Positions 34,120 to 46,008 are shown, numbered from the stretch's first letter. The stretch: 64,000 nucleotides of DNA from Hawksworthiomyces lignivorus (GCA_002917075.1 NTMA01000080.1:1-64000); one strand, 5' to 3'. Made by a program: numbers and translations. Notes: a model not told the origin generated them from the sequence alone.

Positions 34120-34479
34120 ATGTCAGCGCGGTTTAAAGATCATCGCTCAATCGCCATCCGAACCGAGGTAATCCATCCTCCGCTCAAGGTCGAAGCGAGT
34201 CTTGCAACCGACGAAGTGTTAACGGATGTTCATGCAAAAATGATGGTATTTGACATGGCGAATCAGACATTCGAGAACACAGATGTAAGTGGCAACATGG
34301 ATGTTAACGGAATACAGCAACCTAATGGCACTTTTGAGTTTATCTTCGAAGACCTGATCTTCAATCGGACAGGGCGATTCCAGCTTACTGTTGATGTCTT
34401 CAACGGGGAGACCAGCGTAGCCAGGACTCGAAGTGATTTACAAGTCTCTCCGAGCCATATGACAAACGGATACAACTAA
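34120..34479 (+). CDS. mini-protein resembling the velvet fold
   Basis: A 119-aa frame starting MSARFKDHRSIAIRTEVIHP in a fair start context. The order of blocks recalls the velvet domain of fungal regulators (VeA/VosA/VelB). VIHPPLKVEA stands for the Pro-Pro strand, VHAKMMVFDMANQ for the central strand, and DVSGNMDVNG for the loop. FEFIFEDLIFNRTGRFQLTV resembles the velvet FxFxDLSxxxxGxYRLRF ending. Full velvet proteins are longer, carry basic DNA-contacting residues and have a large insert that is missing here. This could be a minimal velvet-like protein, an unrelated beta sandwich, or a truncated copy. No neighbour supports a function. Confidence 0.45.
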   Translation: MSARFKDHRSIAIRTEVIHPPLKVEASLATDEVLTDVHAKMMVFDMANQTFENTDVSGNMDVNGIQQPNGTFEFIFEDLIFNRTGRFQLTVDVFNGETSVARTRSDLQVSPSHMTNGYN

Positions 34480-35857
34480 ACAATTCGCGCAGATCCTCTG
34501 TCTATTTGACATCTTATTGATAACCAGGTGGATATATATAAATATATTTACTTGGTGAATTATGAAGATGGAGAATGGTTACTAAAGTTGAGCAGTAACA
34601 GGCATGTCCTTGAATCAAGAGTCTACAGCTTCGACATATGTTGGCAAGAAAAAAAATCAAGCATTTTCTACCTTTTGATAATAAATTATACACCTCGATT
34701 CGTTGACTAATACCTACTCTCGTTCTTTCCAGATTTGTATATCTTATTGCCATGGGCTCAGCATATCATAATATTTCTCACATAATGTCTAGTTTATTCT
34801 AAGTTCGTCTAATGATTCAAACTCGTAAATAGAGGTTAAGGTTTCTCCCGAAGTATTTCTGAGGATAGGATCAACTTTGACATCCAAAAATTGCAATATA
34901 GTACATTTCCATGTGTCGTATTTACTACGGTGGTACCTGGCAAAGATATGAGAGTTGGTATTTCCGTAATTTTTGAAAATATTGGCAGAAACCTCATTGC
35001 GAAACAAGGATCCAAATGGTCAATTTAATCTCTGAGAGCCGAATTTGTTTCAGAATGGTGTAGAGTGCAGCCATTTTGATCAGCCATAAAGACGATGGCA
35101 CTGCTTGCGACGAGCAGCTCGATTACCAAAAGACGCGAATTCAGTTGAAAATCAAGTAAGCGATCAACTTGCGGTTGATCTTGTGCATGATTCCCTGGTC
35201 ATAACTGCACTTGGGCCAGGACACTGAAGAGTGGTAACGTGGAATAGGCAGACACAGGGTTGTCTTACTGGTCTCATGCGAATCTTCGCACTACAACTAC
35301 TCTGTACTTAGAGAGACTGACGCCCACACCACATGGGTCCTACGCGTAACCGCCTACGCATTTAATAATTATCGGCGCCTTGACATTCTAGATACGCCAA
35401 TCTAACTGGTCATCGATTAGCGGGCATTTGTGCTCTCCATCAGGTTATCCTAATGGCATTTCTTAGGTATGTTTACCACATCATTCTGTGCATTGTCTCT
35501 TAGTTGGCTGACTGGTTAAAAAGGCTTATTGGTAGAGAATACTCGTGCTACGCCCCTCTTATAACTTACAACCAAGAGGACACTGCAGTGCACGCTGGGC
35601 TTAGCGGTATTCTAATAATTAAGTTGCACCGTTTTGCTCTAACACTTTACATCACTCTGGTCCAGTGCACAACAGTGCGCCGCAGAACTACAGACTTCTG
35701 TTTTAGCGTCTCTCTTCTCCAATTTTCCATCCAAGGAATCAAAATACGAAATACGAAATACGAGATAAGAAATAGTACACTGTCTGCCTGCTCAGAGCTA
35801 TTTTGATGAATTGCTTCAATTTGACTTTCATTTTAGTCAAATTAAATCCACTTAACA
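34480..35857. other. 1.4-kb AT-rich intergenic region with repeat copy 2
   Basis: Apart from the repeat at 35139-35283, only short frames such as 35007-34789 (-), which I do not recognise. Confidence 0.5.
35139..35283. repeat. 140-bp dispersed repeat, copy 2
   Basis: Diverged direct copy of 30238-30378. No HET coding sequence follows it on the minus strand, so it may mark a lost HET paralogue or a small mobile repeat. Confidence 0.75.
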
Positions 35858-36950
35858 ATGATCCGCAGGCTTGCTAGATCAATCTACAGCTGGTTTCGCC
35901 CAGCGATCGACGCCGTCTTCTGTTGGGACCTGCCATGGATGTACAGATGGCGCCTCTTGGCTCTGCAGCCCATATCGCTGATCACCTACGCCATTGCCGC
36001 AACGCCATACATCTTCTCCCGTCCGTTCAAGGTCGAATGGCTGCCCATCGCCCCGGGTCGCTCCCTGCGCGTCCTCGTCTTCAGACCCCCGTCTCTAACC
36101 ACCAATGACTCCCGCCTTCGGCCCCTTCACCTAGACGTCCACGGTGGGTCTTTTATCGGTGGGCTTCCGGAAGGCGATGCTGCATTCTGTGCCCAAGTTG
36201 CCCGGGAAGTCGGCGCCGTCGTCATCTCTACCACCTATCGCTACGCGCCAAAACACCACTTCCCTGCAGCTGTCGACGATGTTGATGCCGTGGTCGCGTA
36301 CCTGCAGCGGCATGCTGTGGATCGATACGGCGCCGATCCATCGCTTATGACCGTCAGTGGTTTCTCCGCAGGCGGGAACTTGTCGCTGGCATCCTCGCTG
36401 TCGGTGCCCGGCAAGGTGAAGGCGGCGGTTGCGTTCTACGGCGTCATGGACCTCCGCCTTGGGCCGCAGGACAAGCGAAGACCGGCAGGATTTCCTGAAA
36501 AAGACCCTGTCGCGGTCCTCTATCCCCTGTTTGATTCGTATGCTGGGCCGGCGCGGTCGGAGAACATGGAAAATCCGAGGATGAATCCTATACTTGGGAA
36601 GCTGGAGGATCTCCCTCAGAACATTCTTCTAGTGGTCGCAGGGATCGACATTCTGGTGCACGAGCAGACGGCTTTTATCGAAAGGCTGAAAGAAGACGCG
36701 GCTCGGGACCCAAAACAGTCCGGACGGCGATTCGAGGCAGTCTACGACCAGAAGGGATTTCATGGCTACCTTGAACGTAAGACAAAATACCCGAGACCAT
36801 AAGACAGATCTTATGACGAGCTAACGACCATCTTCCTCCCTCGCAGTGCCGTCCAGTATAATTCCCCAGAGCAGGAAGGACTGGGCTTTTAATCACGGGG
36901 TCAGGTTTCTCAAGGATACTCTAAAAAGCTATGGATGGGAGTCGCAATGA
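35858..36950 (+). CDS. alpha/beta-hydrolase fold-3 esterase/lipase
   Basis: A 340-aa serine hydrolase of the hormone-sensitive-lipase-like group (PF07859). Two exons: 35858-36776 and 36847-36950. The 70-base intron (GTAAGA..CGCAG) joins in phase so that HGYLE continues LPSSIIPQSRK to a TGA at 36948. The oxyanion motif is HGGSFIGG, the nucleophile elbow is GFSAGG, the acid is in VVAGIDILVHE and the base is the His of GFHGYLE. The first 60 residues hold a hydrophobic segment (LLALQPISLITYAIA) that may anchor the enzyme to a membrane. All catalytic residues are kept. Substrate is unknown; small esters or secondary-metabolite acyl groups are usual for the group. Confidence 0.9.
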
Positions 36951-37708
36951 CTGGTCAAGTTCGGACCTTGTTAGATATCTGAGGCATCCCAGCGAAACTT
37001 TCGGTTCTTGAAATGCTCTTCTCAACCATATGTAGTATTTAACATTCTGACGGTATGGGAGACGACGGAATATAACGACATACCATTCCTATTTTGTAGG
37101 CACCCAAGTCCTTAGTACGTAGTCTGAGGTAAATAGTTAACGAAGAATATTAGTGGCCTTTGCGCAAGAGGTAGATATCTTAGGATTACGTTTCGAGATC
37201 GTGATGCTGCACACGCGGTGTTGTACGTGCATTTTCGACCTTCAATAGCATAGCGTTGACAGATCAGACTTGCTTCATCGCATGTCACTCAACTAGCTTT
37301 GCGAGAGCTGCATCTGGTTCGAACTTCAGATGGATTTTTTTGCGTTCCCCTCGGCGCAAGATAGATGATGGATGCAATGGAAAAGTGTCGGCTTTGCTAT
37401 TCACAAAAATAATTACTTGAATATATGAATCGTCGACATTCGCCGGTGGGAGAAACGCAAGCGGGAAATGATGAAAAGGAGCAAATGATAGAAGTGTACG
37501 AACTATGAAGCGATATCAGGCAGATCGTTTTGTGAACTTCCTTAGCATGAGTCTTCGCCGTGTGTCTTAAATTACAATTGCGAAAGAGATTGTCATCATA
37601 TTGAGATATGAAACTATGGAACAAGCTACAGCTTAGATGCAATAGGTACTATTCTAGCCGCCGGTTTCAGAAGGCGTGTGCTACTGTATACAAATAACAT
37701 GTCGTTAA
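36951..37708. other. intergenic region, nothing specific seen
   Basis: 3' flank of the esterase. Short frames without pattern. Confidence 0.5.
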
Positions 37709-38318
37709 TTAACACAAATGCTCACTCCTCAGCTCTACACAGAGTTTCCGAAGAGCCTCAACCTCCTCTCCACCTATTCTCCGGCCGAGCTCCATCTTAA
37801 AGAGCTTCTTAACAGCCTGTGAAAAAGGACTCGAGTCAAACGCTATGCTACGCAATACCTGCTCCATTTTGTAAAGCCCGACTGTAAGTTGCTCGTTGAG
37901 CTTGCGAATCTGCATCTTAAAACGACCGCCGCTTTTGTTAGACCTGGAAAACCGCCGATATTGCATCTCGTCTGCAGCACTGTCAGAGAAGCAATCTTCC
38001 GTTTCGAAATAAGCGTGGAAAGAAGTGAAACTTTGTTTGGGCCGGTTCCGGTATAGTGGCATTTTTTAAGGCAGCCTTCGAAATTAATGAATTGGCTTAA
38101 TAATGTCTTGAAGCAGCCAGAGATAGTTGCGAAGCGTCTTTGAATAGTTTTAATATATCCACAAGGGCCTCTGAGGCTCTTATAGAGAGCCATATGCGGT
38201 CGTTGAGTTTCGTGTTTGTCTTGTGGAGATTCAAGCTAGTTTTCCTTAGCTTTGAAGCAAGCAAAGAGAGCTCCGATTCAGCTAGTATAAGCTTCGAGGC
38301 TGTAGAAGGTGAAGTCAT
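37709..38318 (-). pseudogene. probable relic of an unrecognised helical protein
   Basis: Two minus-strand pieces lie end to end in different frames. The first (38318-38097) begins MTSPSTASKLILAESELSLL and is amphipathic-helical. The second (38062-37709) carries RFKMQIRKLNEQLTVGLYKM and ends LRKLCVELRSEHLC. The style, helical with many Leu/Lys/Glu, is like N-terminal regulatory domains of fungal NACHT or ankyrin proteins, but I cannot name a family. An intron joining the pieces is possible, though no good splice pair stands out, so decay is equally likely. Confidence 0.3.
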
Positions 38319-38857
38319 AGTGCTAAGATAGTGGCCGTATAAGGTGTAAGGTATGTTTGTATACTCTTTTGGATTTGTTGTGATTTCAGGGTGTTGTTTG
38401 AAATGATTGAGTGATTATTGGAGGGAAAGAATGATGAATTTTATGATGGCCTCAGATATGTTGAGCAGTGCTTACACAATACCATGCCTGTATGCTGATA
38501 CCGTACGCCTGTCATATAAATACCGTGGTCATATACTGCATATAGCACTGTATAGAGAGGGCTTCTCGCCCTGACTCCTTCTAGGATATTCTTTGAGCCT
38601 CTTCTAATCAATGGCTCTAATCAAACTGACTTGGCATTGCAGTCTCGGTGCCCTATTGCTTACATTGATACACTAAGCTCAGTTCTTTAGAACATAGACC
38701 CTATAAGCCTGACAGTAGCTTTGCAACACAGATTTCTGATCGAGCTTTTTGTAGCGAGAATTTTCTGGAATATCCCCCTTTTTCTAAAAATCTAAACCTA
38801 CTGCACTAGTTTCACCACGGGCTACTTTGTGAATAGTACAGGGGCATAACCCTAGTT
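38319..38857. other. spacer holding a solo LTR
   Basis: Apart from the LTR at 38459-38636 nothing is seen. This is the 3' flank of the AAA+ gene. Confidence 0.5.
38459..38636. mobile_element. solo LTR, family A, copy 1
   Basis: 178-bp unit beginning TGTTGAGCAGTGCTT and ending in CA. It is alignable along its whole length with 46009-46185; shared blocks include ACCATGCCTGTATGCTGATACC and CTAATCAATGGCTCTA. No target duplication is visible around this copy. The internal element is absent. Confidence 0.8.
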
Positions 38858-41124
38858 TTAAATAGCACCAGCTGCCTCCTTCTCTACGGCAACGATCCTT
38901 TTGCGAATGCCCAATACAACCCTCAACTGGTCGATAGTGAGCGGCTGCCCGTCCTCAACCAAGACCAACGAAGTCTTGATACAGTTCTTAATCTCTCTCC
39001 CATTCATCTCATTCGCGGCAAGCTCCTCAAAGTCTCGCTCCGCGAAGCTCGAGAGGCCCTTGGGTAACATGCCAATAAAGTTCTTCCACACGGCCTTCCT
39101 CGACTCCTCGGTCAAGTCATGATATGGCAAGATCAAATCCAACCGCGACCTGAAGGCAGGATCGATGGCGCTCAGTCGGTTGGTAGTGAGGAACATGAGG
39201 CCCTGGTAGTACTCTAGACGCCGGAGGAAGATGGAAACTAGTTCGTTGCGGTCGAGAGAGAGATCGCTGCGGCACTCGAGGAACACATCGGCCTCGTCGA
39301 GGAGGAGCGCTGCATTCCACATCTGGCAGCACTCGAGCGCGGCGGTTAGAGCGGCGTCGACCTTGGCAGGGTTTGTGCCTAGGTCGCTTGCACTGAGGAT
39401 GTAGAGAGGCGTGTGGGATTTTTCCGCGATGGCTTCAGCGGTCAGCGTCTTGCCGACGCCAGGTGGGCCGCAGAGGAGGATGATGATTCCCTTGCCTGTG
39501 AGGTTTGTTAGTTGTCTTATCGCCAAGGTATCTAACCAGGAAAGGAGGATCTAAAAGATGGATATACCCTTCTGGCGGACAAAGTCGTCGAATCCCTTGT
39601 TGTTTGCTCGGTGCTTGGAGAAAGCGAAGATAAGCTCCTTCTCCTTGTCACCGCCAGGTAGGACAAGCTTCTGATACGGCGTCTCATCCCAGGTGGTGTT
39701 CTTGACGTCGTCGACATCAAACATGCCTATCACACAATACCGTCAACTATTTAGACGCAATAAACGGGCATTAGAGCCAATAGCTTACACCACTCCTTGG
39801 TCTTCAAATCAAAACCGCGCACACGGGGAGGAGCCAGAAGGCACAGATTCGGCGGGAGCTCGTTCAGCTCCTCCACGCGTTCATCGTTCTCCTCGACTTC
39901 GGCAGCATCCGCGGGCTCGCTATATTCATCTTCAGAGTCCGAGTCCGAGTCCGAGTCCGAGTTGTCGATGCTTGGGTTTTTACGCCGGTGTTCTGGCTCC
40001 AGCTTCATAGCGTTCCGAGATAGCCTGGGAATGACTTGACCCTGACCCTTGTAGTACCCAAAGGCGTCGACGATGACGCGACCGTCGACCTGCGGGATGG
40101 TATTAACATCTGTGAGACTGCAACAGTTTAATGGGTTGGTACTAACCGGCTTCGCCACCTCCCGCATACCCCCGCCAACTTCAACGAAGACATACTTCTT
40201 CCCCACGGCATGCTTGATGTGCATCCCCCTGAGTTGCGACCATTTTTCTCCCCTTGTAATGAGCTCCAGCTCAATTTTCTCCTTATTCGGCGCATACTCC
40301 AGTGGATAGACATCAAACTTGGTGACCAGGGTATCGTTCTTGAAGTCGTCAATGATCTTCTCCACCCGACGCAGCCCACAGTAATTCCCGTTCCAGTCGT
40401 ACTGACCGAGCAGCAGCGTCCAAAATCCCGGCGACATGGGCGTTCGCGGTGTGAACTCGACATGGAGCAGTATCAGCGCACACGTACTCCCTTGCTCAGA
40501 CGAAACCATGATGCTACCGGGGGCAAGAAAGAACCACAGCTGTTCAAACGAAACCACAAGCGTCTCACGCGCCTTGTTCATGGCCGAGAGGTGATTCGCG
40601 AGCAACGGCTCGAGCACGCCCCGCAGATGAATAATGTCATCCTTGAGCTGCTGGTCGTCGCCCTTCTGCGCCTCGGCAAAAGCATCCAAGGTGGCTTCCC
40701 ATCTATGGACAAGCGGCTTGAAGGGCGGGAAGAATGTGTACGGAGCGGCATCCGGGTACCAGGCCGGGTAACCGACAAAGACCTTGTCAAACAGGACCTT
40801 TAGACGCTCGCTCTGGATTTCGATGCTGTGGTTCGCCCACGAGATTTCGCCATCGTCGGTTTCGACTTTGGAGAAGCGTTGGATGATGGGATAATCTTTT
40901 CCTCTTTCTTTCAGGTGCTTTTCCTCAAGGATGAGGTCGTGGAATTCCGACCACTTGGCATTGCGCGGGTTAGAGGTTGTGCTGTGGTTGTAGAGAGCGC
41001 GGACGCCGAGGGACCGGGCCTCGGACTCGAGAACCTTGGTCGTGGACGCGGTGTCCGAGAGGCTTTGAATGGAAGGGAAGTTAGCCATTGTGCCGATGTT
41101 GGAGTTGATGCTCAAATTGTTCAT
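38858..41124 (-). CDS. AAA+ ATPase with N-terminal DUF7025-like region
   Basis: A 691-aa protein from four exons: 41124-40147, 40089-39789, 39726-39568 and 39495-38858. Splices join REVAKP to VDGRVIVDAF, KEW to MFDVDDV (a Cys codon is split), and FVRQKG to KGIIILLCGPPGVGKT. The N-terminal 330 residues resemble DUF7025, including YAWYPDAAP-like and GQYDWNGNYCGLRR segments. An acidic Ser-Asp repeat (five TCCGAG units at 39930-39960) lies ahead of the ATPase. The AAA core has Walker A GPPGVGKT, Walker B LLLDEADVF, and sensor-1 FLTTNR followed by an arginine-finger region (FRSRLDLILPY). Such proteins are numerous in filamentous fungi and mostly unstudied; BCS1/VPS4-like remodelling is inferred only. 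The first intron is 57 bases, without stops and in frame, so its retention would yield a 710-aa form. Confidence 0.87.
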
Positions 41125-42609
41125 CTATGTTTAATTCAACTCAAGTACCGGAAAGCAAAGATATCAACGTAGATAGAAGTGAGGATGGTGAATGGGAATA
41201 ATGTTGAAGAACTGAGCGGGAGCTTCCATGTAAATCAGATTTGTCCCATAAACATCAGGGGGGCTTGAACAATAGGCCGCCCCAGCAGGCAGCAATGCCA
41301 GGTGAGCAATACCACCAAGCGCAAGTTCCATATTGCCGCGGGTGAAGTGCCAGCTGGGATTTAATTCCAGCATTTGCGGCGCGGTCTCATCCTATGATAC
41401 ACATCCAAACTGTTGTGACTCAAGGCTCCTGCGAAACGAAATCGAAGAAGAATTCTGGGTCGGCAGTTTGCTATTCTCAGTTAGGCTCCCACAGGGGCTA
41501 GCAGCCAAACCAATGCCCCTGTTGGTCATTTTGGTTACACAGTAAACACGGCCCGTCAGCCTGGACTGGGTTGGAACGGCAGTTGGCGAGAGGCACTAGG
41601 AGGGGTACCCAGGCAGCCACCCGTTAGAGCCCCAACGATTTACCCGTAGGTGCGCATGAATAGCGCATATCCGATAGAGAAGTGAGGCGAGCACGGGTTG
41701 TTGACAGCGAATAAGCCCCCTACCATTTCATATTGGAGCCTTGCGTGTACTGCAATACACTCCCAAAAGAGCGGTCAGAACACCAAGGATGACTGCCTTA
41801 GTTCCTAAGGCACCCCGGGTGTGTTATACGCCCGACAGACCCGCTCTATCAGGCCTGCAGTCGCCCTGCTGTCGATAAGATGAACAGCTCTGTGTTTGGC
41901 TAATTCTTTGCCCAGGTGGCAACCCTTGGCCTGCCTTGAACTGCGGGGATTGCATTTTTTTGGACTTTGTTCAGGCTACCTAGCTCGACCTTATTGGTAT
42001 CATCCATTTCTGGCAATGCTTTTTCACCTCAGAAAATCTGGAATTTCTTGTCGATTGGACCTTGAATCGGTCCCATATATGTGCGTGTTGAAATACACGT
42101 ACCTGAAAAGGCGAGCATATTTTTCTACTTGCGAATAAGTTCTAGCAGTTCACAATGGACATCAATCAGAGAGAACCTTGGCTACTTCAACTACTGTGGC
42201 ATCTTCTTAAGTAGCACAGTAGCTAATGAGGCTAAGCAACGGGCAGCAAATACTACCTGCAGTAAGACGCAGCCCACCAGTTGCATCATATTCAAGACTG
42301 GCCATTGAGCACCGATTGTAGAGGGAAAGTGGCGATATACAGACCATACGCGTCTCCCATCAGGGCGATCACTGTTAGGCGTTTGGTACCATTGGTCGCG
42401 GTGTGCTAGTGACGGGCGGCTCCAGTGTGCAGAGACTTAAAAATTGGGCGCGCATAAGGGCAGGCTTGATGCGGAAGGCTTCCTCAGGTAGGCATTGAAG
42501 AACAGAGAATAAATGGATGGCGGGATTCCTCGTGCACATCGTCAAGCCAAGCAGCGTGGATTGCCCTCGTCGACTCGATTTCTGACCTGCATCCACATCT
42601 CACTCCTTT
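41125..42609. other. 1.5-kb intergenic region, nothing specific seen
   Basis: Promoter side of the AAA+ gene and upstream of the broken HET gene. Many short frames and no family pattern. Confidence 0.5.
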
Positions 42610-44447
42610 GTGCACTTGCAAAATGGCTGGGCTGGGCTGGCTGTGCCACCATCTTGTGCGAAAATCCAACTCATCCTCCTTCAACCTGCCGAGAGCCATG
42701 ACGCTCCGATTGTCTGTGAGCAGAGAGGGTTCGACGCCATCGATGCCGTCCCAGTACCACATTTCGTTGCTCTATCTTATTTTGTTCGGGACAACACCAA
42801 GTCTCCCAGGACAGCAATCGCCATTGACGGCCAGAATGTTGACGTCCCCAAAAATCTTGCCGCTGCCCTTCGTCACATACGCAGTGCCGACGACCCCCTC
42901 TTCACATGGGTCGATCCTCTTTGCACTGGCAATCTTGGACCGGGAGACCCAAAGGACGTGATCAAGCAAAATTCGGACATATACTCTACATCCAACAAGG
43001 TTATTATCTGGGTGGACGACACTACGTTACCCATTGAGCAGCAAATGGCCGTGTTTTCAGTCGATCAAGCATGGGCAGCGGGCGAGCCAGCCATGCGAAC
43101 GAAAGCGTTATAACGCCTTCTAAGCACGCCGCTCACCGCTTCCGTCATGTGCAACTGCCAGCCCTTGTTCAGCAAGCCCTGGTGGCATTGGCAGCGGGTG
43201 GAAGCCTTGCTTGACCTCGACCTCGGACCCAAAAATTCGTTTTGTTATGGTCGATACCAGCTGACTTGGGCCTGCTTCGTGTCACTTGTCAATATGTTCC
43301 AATTTAGTCTGCTCCGGGTCGACGTGGATTACCCGAGTTGGCTCGACCAGCTACTTTTGCAGATCCCGGGCAATATTCCCGAGATGTTCAGGGAACCATT
43401 TCGCTCCCAGATCGATGGTCCTGTCTCCCTTGTGGACGACTCAGTCTGGGGATGCGGCCCCCTTTTCGCACACCCCCAGGACATTCTCTATTGGGTATCC
43501 AGCCCTTTGGAAGAGAAAAAAGTAGGGAGATGCCTCTCTCGCATGAGCACTCGACTCTATAATCGCTACCGTCGGAGATGTAGGCGAAAGTATGCCGGGA
43601 CTGAAGTTCCCACGGAAGAAGGTAGTACCAGTACGCCGGACGAGTGTGGCATGTCTGATGCCGCCCTGAAGTCATGGCTTAGCATTCTTTCCCAGAGAGC
43701 AAAATTCACTGGGGACGAAGAAACAACGAACATCTTGCAGTCAGCTTTGGCTAGTATGGAGTCTCAAGAGGGCAGTAACACGAGCACATCGTCGGAACGA
43801 CTTGCAGACACCAGTCAGCCCTATACCTACCGTGAGCTGTCACCGGGTCAGCAGGAAATCAGAGTTCTTCTTCTGCACCCCAGCTGCAACGCGATGCTGA
43901 GTTGCACTGCGACCTCTTTCCGCTCGATATCGAATTTTGGCTGGGATCCGAAGCTGTGGAAAGACTGCCATACATGGCGCTGTCATATACCTGGGGGCCT
44001 CTCAATCCCGCGCAATTTATTTGCATCGGCGGACGGCAAAAGAGAATCACACCAAGGCTATTCAAGGCGTTGCAGGAGTTTCGAGATCCCTGTGTTCCAG
44101 TGTTGCTCTAAGTGGACGCCATCTGCATTGACCAGAACAACATCGGAGAGAAGAACCATCAAGTGGGCATGATAGGCATGGTATACAAGCATGCCCGATG
44201 CGTGCTCGCCTGGATCGACGACTCGGAACAAGTGCCATGGAATTACGCCGTGCACCCTCAGATCAGGTCGGATGGTTTACGCGTATTGATGACCGTCCTT
44301 TCTTTGACCGAGATTGTCCAGCTCTCGGCACTCTACAAAGTCGGGCGCCATGATGTCAAAGACCAGCCCTTTCTCGCGGAGATACAGAAGTCCGTCCCGG
44401 GCTTCAACGAAACAACTACGAACAGCCGGCTCTGGGTGGCAGCCTAG
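42610..44447 (+). pseudogene. broken two-module HET-domain gene
   Basis: First module (42610-43113): a degenerate HET domain with FVALSYFVRDN, VPKNLAAALRHIRSAD, FTWVDPLCTGN and SNKVIIWVDD. A TAA at 43111-43113 interrupts it. The same frame continues with LFSKPWWHWQRVEALL, the position of the usual WxRxWxxQE block, and a long helical linker to about 43890. Second module: a one-base shift near 43890 leads to DLFPLDIEFW, YMALSYTWGPLN and NPAQFICIGGRQKR. A TAA (44110-44112) is followed in frame by VDAICIDQNNIGEKNHQVGM and YKHARCVLAWIDDSE, ending at 44447. In HET proteins the residue before VDAICIDQ is normally Trp, and TGG to TAA needs only G-to-A changes. Two stops plus a shift make it non-functional. 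Confidence 0.8.
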
Positions 44448-44647
44448 GCGCATGAGCGCTCCATATCAGGCACAATGGGAGGCGATAGACAGAAAGCATC
44501 GCATTTCTGTCGTCCACAAACGCAGAAACGTTTCGGTGCCGGGTAAGAAAGCACCACGATGCGAGGCCGGAGGTGCAACAAGCCTGGGACAATAATAGAG
44601 CAATAGACCTTAGCAACAAGGTCATATTAGTTCTAGTTGTAGCTCTA

Positions 44648-44855
44648 GAAAGACTGAGGATGTAGAAGAAGGGAGACTCTCTCTCGAGTGCTCGGCGTAG
44701 AGCTCTCGACTAAAATAGGGGCCAGAGCTAAGTGGGCTGGTGGGCCGGCAGGTCGCCCGGCCGACCGCCCACCCCGGTGCTCCCGTTTAGTCGGTTAGTG
44801 TGATCTCTGGCCCTGGGCTCGCCCTGGGCCGCCCGCAGTGCCTTTGCCCATTACA
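44648..44855 (-). mobile_element. LTR fragment, family B, copy 1
   Basis: Minus-strand reading starts TGTAATGGGC and carries AGCCCAGGGCCAGAGATCA and CCTATTTTAGTCGAGAGCTCT. It matches copies at 51512-51785 and 54515-54799 until about 44648, after which the sequences part. No polypurine tract precedes it, so it is solo or broken. Confidence 0.75.
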
Positions 44856-46008
44856 GTCTACTTTGCAAAGTATCGACGCAGAATCCTAGTCACACAATGT
44901 CAGTGTTGATTATACCTACAAATGCTGGCTACATTATCATGTTTTAGCAATGAAATCAGCAAACATAAGTATTGCTCGTAATAAACTTAACACGAAGTAC
45001 TAGTTAGTTGTATTCCCAGACTCGAACGCTCTGTATTATAAAGGCTGAAAAAGGAATCGATTTCGTGCACAGCCGTACACACCTCCTTTGGCAGTCAAGG
45101 CGCGCTGTCCAGTCACTGGCTCTGCGCAAAGCAAAGCATTAAGCACCAGACTACACGAGCAATTGAGACCGTAAATGAGTCTCTAGGACCTATTATTGAC
45201 GGCAAGGTTTGCACCAAAATGTGTATTCTAAGCCTATTTTATGTATGAAGCAAGACCCGAAACATAGCCAGTCTATTCTAGTAAAAGAGTAGGGGGGAGT
45301 TTTGCAGCCCCACCGGCCACATACGTAAACTCCAGGGGCAGATACATATGTGTCGAAACCAGCTTTAAGGACAACAATACTTGTACATGCAAAGCCACAA
45401 ACGGCCAAATATTAGGACCCCCAAAACGGGGTCCAACAAAAACAGGACTGGGCCGCGTAGACAGATTCGAGCACGAGATGTGGTGCGAATGGGCGACCAA
45501 AATTGAACACTACCACCCCTCCCCCTCTAAACAAAATCACTCGCACCGCAAAAACAATTACTAGCTAGTATGTGGAATTTTAGGATACTATAATAGTATC
45601 ACAACGCTGTAGAGGGAAAACACAGTGACCTTTTTTGCGGTGCGAGTGATTTTGTGGAAGGGGTGACTACGTACTGTGGTATCTACGGGCGCTGTCATCG
45701 TTTCAGGAACAGTGTGGCGCAGAGGGTTGGATGGGCGCAATCAGACCCTTTTGTTTGCGGTCGGCCTAAAACTGGGACACACTACGGGTGCGGATGCCTA
45801 ATCGTGGAGAGAACAACCCCAATGCAAGGGAAATAAATCTTGGTGCGGTCCCGCTGGCAACTTCCAGTATAAATCTTATTTTGTTTGGTGTTTTCGGTGT
45901 TCTTAGTTTGTGAAGGCACTATAGTAAAAGGCGAAATACAGTAAAAGGCGAAAATGGGTGTCGTAAACTTCTTAGTTAACTTTATTAAGCGATCAACATG
46001 TAGCCCCA
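44856..46008. other. spacer between LTR fragments
   Basis: No gene supported. It holds a hairpin element (45521-45663) and a near-tandem repeat of AGTAAAAGGCGAAA at 45921-45953. Confidence 0.5.
45521..45663. mobile_element. MITE-like hairpin with inverted ends
   Basis: A perfect 23-base inverted repeat, CAAAATCACTCGCACCGC then AAAAA at 45532-45554, is mirrored at 45632-45654. The arms extend imperfectly to the C-run and G-run outside. The 77-base centre contains its own near-palindrome, GATACTATAATAGTATC. The size and symmetry fit a miniature inverted-repeat element; the target duplication and parent transposon are not identified. Confidence 0.6.

Noticed and set aside
39797..40803. Plus-strand frames across the AAA+ gene
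   Set aside because: Antisense of the DUF7025-like region and its Ser-Asp repeat.
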